A stretch of 5,042 nucleotides of DNA from Chloroflexota bacterium (GTDB lineage Bacteria; Chloroflexota; Dehalococcoidia; GIF9; AB-539-J10). The translations under genes and the position numbers were made by a program. Of the stretch, positions 1-5,042 are shown piece by piece (position 1 is the first letter of the stretch; every line of letters starts with the position of its first letter). The DNA lies in the NCBI GenBank assembly GCA_015222255.1, contig JADFUX010000095.1, forward strand, positions 1 to 5,042, given 5' to 3'. The notes beneath the pieces were generated by a model, which worked only from the letters and a program-made list of their open reading frames with translations, had not been told where the DNA came from and searched no databases.

Positions 1-15
1 AGTCGTTACTGTGAA

Positions 16-360
16 CTAACGGCCTTTCTTTATTTCGTCGAGAGTAGCTTTGCCCTCAGGTGCTATCTCAAAAAACTTGTCGAGCTTCTCACAAACATAT
101 TCATCGCAGTAAGCACAGTTTCTAAGACCGTGCTCTTGCCCACATTTCCTTATTTCGCACACGTTACAGTAGCCAAAAATCAGACCACCCTCTGAAATAC
201 AGCCCTTGCAGTTAATATCCTCTGGCTTGATGTCTGCATTGTATTGCTTAGACCACAACTCGGCAGTCTTCTTTCTTCCATCATCATCATCCCTTTCTGT
301 TGCCAGGAATGCTGGACATTCGGTACAAACTGTTCCACAAAACGCAATCATTCTTTCCAT
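16..360 (-). CDS. DUF3795 family cysteine-rich small protein
   Basis: Small soluble protein of 114 residues when started at the ATG at 360. It opens with an MIAFCG..C..CPAFLAT segment, the characteristic N-terminus of DUF3795 proteins, which are common in anaerobic bacteria and archaea and have no established function. I count 11 cysteines: C8, C12, C15, C51, C54, C65, C68, C73, C82, C85 and C90, mostly in CxxC or CxxxC spacing. This predicts binding of zinc or an iron-sulfur cluster, but that is inference. No signal peptide or membrane segment is seen. An in-frame ATG lies 21 bases further upstream (381), but the short stretch between encodes only ERRRRT and contains a strong ribosome binding site for the ATG at 360, so the shorter form is preferred. 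The LsrF-like aldolase lies upstream on the same strand, about 200 bp away. Family assignment is fairly sure; the biochemical role is unknown. Confidence 0.88.
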   Translation of the reverse strand: MERMIAFCGTVCTECPAFLATERDDDDGRKKTAELWSKQYNADIKPEDINCKGCISEGGLIFGYCNVCEIRKCGQEHGLRNCAYCDEYVCEKLDKFFEIAPEGKATLDEIKKGR

Positions 361-366
361 AGTTCG

Positions 367-373
367 CCTCCTT
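367..373 (-). promoter_or_regulatory. Ribosome binding site deciding the DUF3795 start
   Basis: On the minus strand this reads AAGGAGG, followed by the 6-base spacer CGAACT and then ATG at 360. This near-perfect Shine-Dalgarno match at ideal spacing favours the ATG at 360 over the in-frame ATG at 381, which would make the site part of the coding region. Confidence 0.8.
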
Positions 374-559
374 CTTTCCATAACAGCCTATTTCTTTGAC
401 TCTGCATACTCTTCATAATTTGAGATTTTGTCTCAGGGGTAATCTCCAACGCCAACTTCCGATTGCGGTTATTCTCCACTTATTCTCTCTGCCACTGCTT
501 TCCTGGTTTTTGTCTCCGAGCCGGTTTCTAGTCTCCCCACAATTTGCAAAGGCACACTA

Positions 560-1354
560 CTATGGTTTTGAGTTCCTTATACCGTCGTATAACTCCTGAG
601 CCTTGTGTGGGGTAGCATTCTCGTGGATAATGCTGCGTATGGCCCTTATCATTGCCACGGGGTGCTCATCTTGCCAGATATTCCTCCCCAGATTCACACC
701 TACAGCCCCCTTTTGCATTCCATCGTAAACAAACTCGAAAACCTCAAGATTCGTGTCTACTTTGGGCCCACCTGCCATGACCACTGGGACAGGGCAACCC
801 TCCACCACCTTTTCAAATCCTTCACACCAGTAGGTTTTTACTACACTTGCACCTAATTCGGCGGCAATGCGACAACATAAAGCAAGGTAGCGGACACCTC
901 TTTTCTCCAGTTCTTTGCCCACGGCAGTAACCGCCATTACAGGAATACCATGCCTTTCACCTTCATCAACCAGCCTTGCCAAGTTCAACAGCGAATCATG
1001 CTCGTAATGACTGCCAACGAAAATGGAAAGGCCCACAGCAGCAGCATTAAGGCGGATGGCCTCTTCCATAGAGGTGGTGATTCCTTCATGAGCAAGGTCT
1101 TTTCCCACCATGCTTGTGCCGCCGGACACCCTGAGTATAATTGGTTTCGCCTTATCAGGATCTATTGACGACCTTAGCACCCCCCTGGTAACAAAAACAG
1201 CGTCAGCATAAGGAAGGAGAGGCTCAATAGTTTTGCGAGGCTCCTCCAATTTGCTCACTGGCCCCTGAAAATATCCATGGTCGATCGGCAAGAACAAACA
1301 GTGACCATCCAGTTGAATCAATTGCGCCAGGCGATTTCTCTTCCCCCAATCCAT
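560..1354 (-). CDS. LsrF-like class I aldolase (DeoC/LacD-type TIM barrel)
   Basis: Cytoplasmic 264-residue protein of the DeoC/LacD/FbaB class I aldolase superfamily, closest in motifs to LsrF, the thiolase that breaks down phosphorylated AI-2 (3-hydroxy-5-phosphonooxypentane-2,4-dione). Visible family motifs are DWG near the N-terminus, PIDHGYFQGP at about 23-32, TRGVLRS at 56-62, the Schiff-base lysine K173 in VVKTYW, and phosphate-binding segments AGGPK (194-198) and NLGRNIWQ (221-228). The C-terminal DEHPVAMIRAIRSIIHEN stretch also matches LsrF in order. It lacks the roughly 25-residue N-terminal extension of E. coli LsrF (about 291 residues). The ATG has AAGGAGG 8 bases upstream, and a strong sigma-70 promoter precedes it. 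No lsr transporter, kinase or regulator gene is in view, so the real substrate may be another phosphorylated keto-sugar. Family is secure; substrate is unknown. Confidence 0.92.
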   Translation of the reverse strand: MDWGKRNRLAQLIQLDGHCLFLPIDHGYFQGPVSKLEEPRKTIEPLLPYADAVFVTRGVLRSSIDPDKAKPIILRVSGGTSMVGKDLAHEGITTSMEEAIRLNAAAVGLSIFVGSHYEHDSLLNLARLVDEGERHGIPVMAVTAVGKELEKRGVRYLALCCRIAAELGASVVKTYWCEGFEKVVEGCPVPVVMAGGPKVDTNLEVFEFVYDGMQKGAVGVNLGRNIWQDEHPVAMIRAIRSIIHENATPHKAQELYDGIRNSKP

Positions 1355-1398
1355 AATATAGCCCTCCTTCGGTTCCTCTAAAGCTACTGGCTATTATA
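1354..1398. promoter_or_regulatory. Imperfect dyad spanning the aldolase promoter and leader
   Basis: The arms TAATATAGCC (1354-1363) and GGCTATTATA (1389-1398) are inverted copies matching at 8 of 10 positions, with the inner 6 bp perfect and a 25-bp spacer. One arm contains the -10 element; the other lies between the ribosome binding site and the start codon. It could be a repressor operator, but AT-rich elements can produce this by chance. No regulator gene is adjacent. Confidence 0.25.
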
Positions 1399-1421
1399 CT
1401 TTTGGGGCGACAAATGCTCAA
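1393..1421 (-). promoter_or_regulatory. Sigma-70-type promoter for the LsrF-like aldolase
   Basis: Read on the minus strand, TTGAGC (1421-1416) is followed by exactly 17 bases and then a perfect TATAAT (1398-1393). The expected transcription start is near 1386, giving a 5' leader of about 30 bases that contains the AAGGAGG site. The -35 element matches 4 of 6 consensus bases. This is the strongest promoter seen in the window and supports a bacterial host. Confidence 0.82.
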
Positions 1422-1473
1422 GGAGAACTGTCTTGCTGCGAAATTTGATAGAATTTAGAGGGCAACAGGATGG

Positions 1474-2001
1474 GTGACATCAATGGAAATCGCACTTAAG
1501 CCATTAGGAAGTACGGATAGCGAGACGACCGAAGAAATCAGGAAAAGGCTTAATCATCTTCTTGGGTGCCCGGTGAGAATGAAACCTGGTTTTGACCAGC
1601 TAGCTTATGCCTATGATTCAAGAAGAAAGCAGTATCTCTCCTCAATGTTGATAGCCTCATTGAATGCCCTGGGGAAGGAAAGAGATGAGAAGGTTCTGGG
1701 CATAGCGGATGTTGACCTCTATGTGCCCCGGCTTAATTTCGTTTTTGGTGAGGCTGACATAAGCTCCGGGATGGCAGTTATTTCCCTTTGCCGTTTGAGG
1801 CCAGAATTCTACGGTTTACCCCCTGACAATAGTCTATTCTTAGACAGAGCCACAAAAGAAGCAGTTCATGAATTAGGTCACACGTTAGGCCTAGGGCATT
1901 GCTCGGATGCAAAGTGTGTTATGCATTTCTCCAACTGTCTGGCTGATACCGACTTGAAGCAAGCAGCCTTCTGTGGTAAATGTCGCCCCAGAGTAGTATA
2001 A
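1474..2001 (+). CDS. amzA: Archaemetzincin family zinc metalloprotease
   Basis: A 175-residue cytoplasmic metallopeptidase of the archaemetzincin (archaelysin, peptidase M54) family, thought to act as an aminopeptidase or protease. The catalytic signature is complete: HELGHTLGLGH at 132-142 gives zinc ligands H132, H136 and H142 and catalytic E133. It is followed by C143, four residues, C148, V, then M150 (the met-turn), 16 residues, and CGKC (C167, C170). The four cysteines form the family's second, structural zinc site. The family motif as I recall it has 17 residues before the final CxxC, so the spacing here is about one shorter. No signal peptide is seen. The start is uncertain: GTG at 1474 has AGGA only 3 bases away, while ATG at 1483 (giving MEIALKPLG, which resembles the usual family N-terminus) has AGGA 12 bases upstream. 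It lies 59 bp before the thiolase on the same strand. Confidence 0.93.
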   Translation: MTSMEIALKPLGSTDSETTEEIRKRLNHLLGCPVRMKPGFDQLAYAYDSRRKQYLSSMLIASLNALGKERDEKVLGIADVDLYVPRLNFVFGEADISSGMAVISLCRLRPEFYGLPPDNSLFLDRATKEAVHELGHTLGLGHCSDAKCVMHFSNCLADTDLKQAAFCGKCRPRVV

Positions 2002-2060
2002 TCTACCTCCGGGTTTTGAGATCGGGCTTTTGAAGCCATAGTACATTTAGGAGGTGTGAA

Positions 2061-3326
2061 ATGCAAAAGAAAAGGAAGCTGGGAAGGGGAGTGGCTGTGG
2101 TTGGTGCGGGAATGTCAAAGTTTGCCATGTATCCGGACAAAGACTCCAAGGATTTATTTGCTGAAGCATTCAATGAGATGCGTTCCTCAGTGGACAAAGG
2201 GCTAGAACCTAATGATATTGATGCTCTTTATGTGGGGAATTTCACAAATGACTTCTTTATGCATCAGGGGCATTGGGGACCTATAATCTCTGATCTGATT
2301 GGGCTGGCACCGAAGCCAGCAACAAGGACCGAGGGTGCATGTGCAGCAAGCGCGCTTGCCTTCAGAGAGGGCGTTTTTGCCATAGCCTCTGGATTTTATG
2401 ATATCGTTTTGGTTAGTGGCGTGGAGGAGATGTCGAAACGCCCCACGGCGGAAGTCACCGAAGGCCTGGCACTGGCAAGCGTTCCTTATGAATCAAGAGT
2501 TGGGTTTACCTTCCCCGGCGTATTTGGCGCCATAGCCACTGACTACTTTGCAAAATATGGGGCCACACGTGATCATCTTATGAACGTTACTATCAAGAGC
2601 CATAATAATGCTCGACTTAATCCAAAGGCGCAATTCAACATGACCATCTCTGATCTCATGAAGGCCAGGATTGAGCGGGCTAAGAAAAAGGGAGAGCCAG
2701 TGCCAGAATGGAAAGATGAGAAGGAAGCTCTCTGGGACCCTAGATTCAACCCTCAAGTTGCCTGGCCAATGTACCTCTACGATTGTTGCCCGATAAGTGA
2801 TGGGGCCGCTTGTATGCTGTTGGTAGCAGAGGAAATCGCCAAAAACTTCACAGACAATCCCCTCCATGTTATTGGGATAGGGCAAGGGAGTGGCAGAGGC
2901 TTACATGCTGCCCCCAGCCTTACCTCCTTTGAAGCTAATAAAAACGCCGCGGCGGAGGCCTACGGGATGTCGGGGCTTACGCCTAAAGATATTCAGTTTG
3001 CCGAAGTACACGATTGCTTCAGCATGGCTGAACTCATTCATATAGAGGACCTCGGTTTCTTCGAAGAGGGAACAGGATTCAAGGCCGTTGAAGAAGGCTT
3101 AACGAGATTGGATGGCCCTATGCCAATTAATACCTCAGGTGGGCTTAAGTGCAAAGGACACCCTGTGGGTGCAACAGGTATAGGTCAGTTGATCGAGGTC
3201 TGGAAACAACTGAGAGGTGAGGCGGGGGAAAGACAGATTCCCAAGAAAGACCTGCATATCGGTGCTGCTCAAAACCTCGGAGGCACGGGAGGTACTTGTA
3301 CGGTTACCATCCTCGAGAGGAGGTAA
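2061..3326 (+). CDS. SCP2/SCPx-type thiolase (DUF35-partnered acetyl-CoA acyltransferase)
   Basis: A 421-residue thiolase that should cleave or form beta-ketoacyl-CoA by Claisen chemistry. The nucleophilic cysteine is C94 in EGACAAS, the HDCF loop typical of SCP2-type thiolases is H317-F320, and the catalytic histidine is H367 in KGHPVGATG. The C-terminal CxGGGxG cysteine of classical thiolases is replaced (NLGGTGG at 405-411); in SCP2 thiolases the HDCF cysteine is thought to take over that role. Retention of C94 argues against an Ltp2-type aldolase, which lacks the nucleophile. The protein is about 30 residues longer than usual because of a charged Lys/Glu-rich insertion near 199-227. The ATG follows GGAGG at 6 bases. 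The DUF35 gene 82 bp downstream is its probable subunit, as in BbsAB or the archaeal acetoacetyl-CoA thiolase/HMG-CoA synthase complex. No HMG-CoA synthase is in view, so the pathway (ketogenesis, beta-oxidation or aromatic degradation) is open. Confidence 0.93.
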   Translation: MQKKRKLGRGVAVVGAGMSKFAMYPDKDSKDLFAEAFNEMRSSVDKGLEPNDIDALYVGNFTNDFFMHQGHWGPIISDLIGLAPKPATRTEGACAASALAFREGVFAIASGFYDIVLVSGVEEMSKRPTAEVTEGLALASVPYESRVGFTFPGVFGAIATDYFAKYGATRDHLMNVTIKSHNNARLNPKAQFNMTISDLMKARIERAKKKGEPVPEWKDEKEALWDPRFNPQVAWPMYLYDCCPISDGAACMLLVAEEIAKNFTDNPLHVIGIGQGSGRGLHAAPSLTSFEANKNAAAEAYGMSGLTPKDIQFAEVHDCFSMAELIHIEDLGFFEEGTGFKAVEEGLTRLDGPMPINTSGGLKCKGHPVGATGIGQLIEVWKQLRGEAGERQIPKKDLHIGAAQNLGGTGGTCTVTILERR

Positions 3327-3408
3327 GACAACAAATAGACTGCTACAAAACTGTGTCACCGGTGAAGCCTTGAGGCAGAAATTGGAAATTCGATGAGAGG
3401 AGGTAAAA

Positions 3409-3825
3409 ATGGAAGCAAAGCCTTTTAGTGATATTTCTTACGAGCAGTTCCTTAATGAAGATAAACTCATGGGCTCCAGGTGCAAGAAATGTGGTGCCCT
3501 TTTCGTGCCTCCGCGCTCCATTTGCATAAAGTGTTATGGCTCGGAGATGGAATGGGTTGAGATGAAGGGAAAGGGGAAGCTTGCCGCTTTCACTGTCATA
3601 AGCATAGGTCCTCCCTTCATGATGGAAGAGGGTTACGATAGAAAGAATCCTTATTGCTCTGGCGTAGTGGACCTAGAGGAAGGCGCAAGGGTTGATGCCC
3701 GCATTGAGGGGCTAGATACAACTAAGCCTGAGACCATTAGAATTGGAATTCCTCTTACGGCGCAATTCTTGCATCGAGGTGAGGGGGAGAAAATGACAAC
3801 CTTCTTAGCATTCAAGCCTTCGTAA
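3409..3825 (+). CDS. DUF35 zinc-ribbon/OB-fold acyl-CoA-associated protein
   Basis: A 138-residue protein with the standard two-part DUF35 layout. An N-terminal helix (about 1-20, with the SYEQFLNEDKLMGSRC pattern) leads into a rubredoxin-like zinc ribbon with C25, C28, C39 and C42 (CKKCG and CIKC), followed by an OB-fold from about residue 50 to the end. The GKGKLAAFTVISIGPP segment (54-69) is the typical first strands of that fold. DUF35 proteins act as non-catalytic partners of thiolases and thiolase-like enzymes, holding CoA intermediates or bridging to a second enzyme. The gene directly follows the thiolase on the same strand, with GGAGG 5 bases before its ATG, so a heteromeric complex with that enzyme is the simplest reading. 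Its length is normal for a stand-alone DUF35 protein, and all four zinc ligands are present. Confidence 0.93.
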   Translation: MEAKPFSDISYEQFLNEDKLMGSRCKKCGALFVPPRSICIKCYGSEMEWVEMKGKGKLAAFTVISIGPPFMMEEGYDRKNPYCSGVVDLEEGARVDARIEGLDTTKPETIRIGIPLTAQFLHRGEGEKMTTFLAFKPS

Positions 3826-3951
3826 TCACCAAGGCAAGAATGGCAGGTTGCTGACTGATACTGGCCCGCGTACCGACCACCCAGATATGGCCAGGTTCAG
3901 GATGGCTCTGTAGGAGCAGGCCTGTTACTTAGCTTCGGTTAAATCCAGGAG

Positions 3952-5001
3952 TTGCCAAGCAAGCCAGTGTTGAAATTGCCATATAAACTTGACGCATTAG
4001 TCACGCCTCAAGCCTATCCACATAGACCCCAGAAGGTAGAACTGGTTCAAACACAGATGTCCTTTGTCTTCCTCACTGGCGACTACGTATATAAGGTAAA
4101 AAAGCCAGTCAACTTGGGATTTCTGGACTACACCACCTTAGAGAAACGCCTTTTCTTCTGCCACCAGGAATTAGAACTAAACAGGCGTCTTTGCCGCGAC
4201 GTTTATTTGGCAGTGGTACCAATTGTTGAAGACAAAGGCGAAAGCCGTGTTGAAGGAGAAGGCGATCCAATAGAGTACGCCGTCAAAATGAGGCAATTGC
4301 CTCAAGACCGCATGATGGATGTGCTTTTGCTCAATGGCCACGTAACTAAAGAGATGGTAGCAGAAGTGGCGGAAAGGCTGGCAGTCTTCCACGAAGGAGC
4401 CAGGACAAGCCCAGAAATTGCTGCCTTCGGCAAATTAGAGGTTATTCGCCAAAACACTGATGAGAATTTCAATCAAACTGAGAAATATATTGGCATTTCC
4501 ATCCCTCCAGCGAAATATGAGCGAATCAAAAGCTATACCGAGAATTTCATCAACAGCAACAGCAGCCTGTTCCATAAGCGAGTGAAGGAAGGCAAAGTAA
4601 GGGATTGCCACGGTGACCTCCATGCCGCCCATATTTGCTTCACGGATGATCTTTGTATTTACGATTGCATTGAATTCAACGATAGGTTTAGATATTCGGA
4701 TGTAGCTTCGGAAATCGCCTTTCTCGCTATGGACTTGGACCGCTACCACCGGGCTGACCTATCAGAGCATTTGACAAATGCCTACGTAGAGCTAAGTCAT
4801 GATGACGAGCTGCTGACATTGCTCAACTTCTACAAATGCTACCGAGCTTACGTCAGAGGCAAGGTTGAGAGCTTTAAGCTGGACGACCCCTACATCTCTG
4901 AGGAGGAGAAGACGAAGGTTTTGACTGTCGCCAAGCGCTATTTCGAGCTGGCGGAATCGTACGTAGCGGAGGACAATTTAAGAGCGCCAGATTTCCGTTA
5001 G
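3952..5001 (+). CDS. COG2187-type aminoglycoside phosphotransferase-fold kinase, single-domain
   Basis: A 349-residue kinase-like protein of the COG2187 group. The N-terminal part matches the family closely: AYPHRPQKVELVQTQ, then FLTGDYVYKVKKPVNLGFLD (residues 40-59) with the likely ATP-binding lysine at K48 or K50, then LELNRRL. The catalytic loop is CHGDLHAAH (219-227, catalytic D222), and the metal-binding segment is YDCIEFNDRFRYSDVASEIAF (237-257, D238). Natural substrates of this group are unknown, and the name does not imply drug resistance. Many relatives are about 500 residues with a C-terminal P-loop kinase domain; here the protein ends after the phosphotransferase domain. The start is weak: TTG at 3952 directly abuts AGGAG (3947-3951) with no spacer, an in-frame stop lies at 3940-3942, and GTG at 3967 or TTG at 3970 are alternatives. 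Homology begins by about residue 8, so the true start is near here. A gap of 125 bp with no clear promoter separates it from the DUF35 gene. Confidence 0.88.
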   Translation: MPSKPVLKLPYKLDALVTPQAYPHRPQKVELVQTQMSFVFLTGDYVYKVKKPVNLGFLDYTTLEKRLFFCHQELELNRRLCRDVYLAVVPIVEDKGESRVEGEGDPIEYAVKMRQLPQDRMMDVLLLNGHVTKEMVAEVAERLAVFHEGARTSPEIAAFGKLEVIRQNTDENFNQTEKYIGISIPPAKYERIKSYTENFINSNSSLFHKRVKEGKVRDCHGDLHAAHICFTDDLCIYDCIEFNDRFRYSDVASEIAFLAMDLDRYHRADLSEHLTNAYVELSHDDELLTLLNFYKCYRAYVRGKVESFKLDDPYISEEEKTKVLTVAKRYFELAESYVAEDNLRAPDFR

Positions 5002-5017
5002 GTCGAACCGGCAAGTC

Positions 5018-5024
5018 GGAGGGG
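5018..5024 (+). promoter_or_regulatory. Ribosome binding site for the gene at the right edge
   Basis: GGAGGGG followed by a 6-base spacer (CAGAGT) and ATG at 5031. It is the main evidence that a gene begins just before the window ends. Confidence 0.55.
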
Positions 5025-5030
5025 CAGAGT

Positions 5031-5042
5031 ATGTTAAGACAC
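5031..5042 (+). CDS. Start of a truncated gene at the window edge
   Basis: Only four codons (MLRH) are visible before the window ends, so no function can be given. A real start is supported by the well-placed GGAGGGG upstream and by the short 29-bp gap after the kinase gene stop, which suggests co-transcription. Because many COG2187 proteins carry a fused P-loop kinase domain, a separate gene for that domain is one possibility, but nothing visible tests it. Confidence 0.5.

Noticed and set aside
413..556. Open frame of about 47 codons on the minus strand between the aldolase and DUF3795 genes
   Set aside because: It has no ATG, GTG or TTG start codon and no ribosome binding site, so it is unlikely to be translated on its own.
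396..599. 67-codon plus-strand frame across the left intergenic region
   Set aside because: It begins at TTG with no ribosome binding site, runs into the antisense of the aldolase gene, and has no recognisable domain.
1426..1454. Possible plus-strand promoter for the archaemetzincin: AACTGT, 17 bases, TAGAAT
   Set aside because: The -10 is fair but the -35 is poor, and the gap is short. It is too weak to list as a feature.
2016..2044. Possible promoter before the thiolase: TTGAGA, 17 bases, TAGTAC, with a 5-bp hairpin GGCTT/AAGCC between
   Set aside because: The -10 matches only three consensus positions, and the implied transcript start would fall at the ribosome binding site. The hairpin has no T-run, so it is not a terminator either.
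2493..2885. 130-codon minus-strand frame inside the thiolase gene
   Set aside because: It is antisense to a well-conserved thiolase, resembles no family I know, and has no ribosome binding site.
3356..3365. Perfect 10-bp palindrome TCACCGGTGA between the thiolase and DUF35 genes
   Set aside because: It is short, has no loop and no promoter nearby, and is compatible with chance.
3861..3894. Inverted repeat CTGGCC/GGCCAG with a 22-base loop after the DUF35 gene
   Set aside because: The 6-bp stem with a long loop and no following T-run does not make a credible terminator.

Overview
The window is 5 kb of gene-dense prokaryotic DNA of moderate G+C (by eye a little under 50%). It holds six complete protein genes and the first four codons of a seventh. 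A near-consensus sigma-70 promoter (TTGAGC, 17 bp, TATAAT) and AGGAGG-type ribosome binding sites in front of most genes point to a bacterium. The gene content has an archaeal flavour: an archaemetzincin, and an SCP2-type thiolase paired with a DUF35 zinc-ribbon/OB protein. That mixture is common in uncultured anaerobic lineages such as Dehalococcoidia-like Chloroflexota or syntrophic Deltaproteobacteria. The lineage is my inference and cannot be proved from this window.

Left part, minus strand: an LsrF-like class I aldolase (560-1354) followed, after a roughly 200-bp gap, by a small cysteine-rich DUF3795 protein (16-360). The aldolase has its own clear promoter in the divergent intergenic region (1393-1421). 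No terminator is visible between the two genes, so they may share a transcript.

Right part, plus strand: archaemetzincin (1474-2001), thiolase (2061-3326), DUF35 protein (3409-3825), a COG2187-type aminoglycoside-phosphotransferase-fold kinase (3952-5001), and the start of another gene (5031 to the window end). All point the same way. The thiolase and DUF35 genes are the one clear functional unit: known relatives of this pair form a complex in which the DUF35 subunit assists acyl-CoA chemistry. The 125-bp gap before the kinase and its poor translation start suggest it may belong to a different unit, perhaps with the gene at the right edge.

I found no tRNA, rRNA, CRISPR, insertion sequence or phage signature. 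The most notable points are the thiolase active site (HDCF present, C-terminal CxG cysteine absent, charged insertion), the LsrF-like aldolase outside any visible lsr context, a dyad spanning the aldolase promoter, and the single-domain kinase. I see no strong evidence for an entirely new system.
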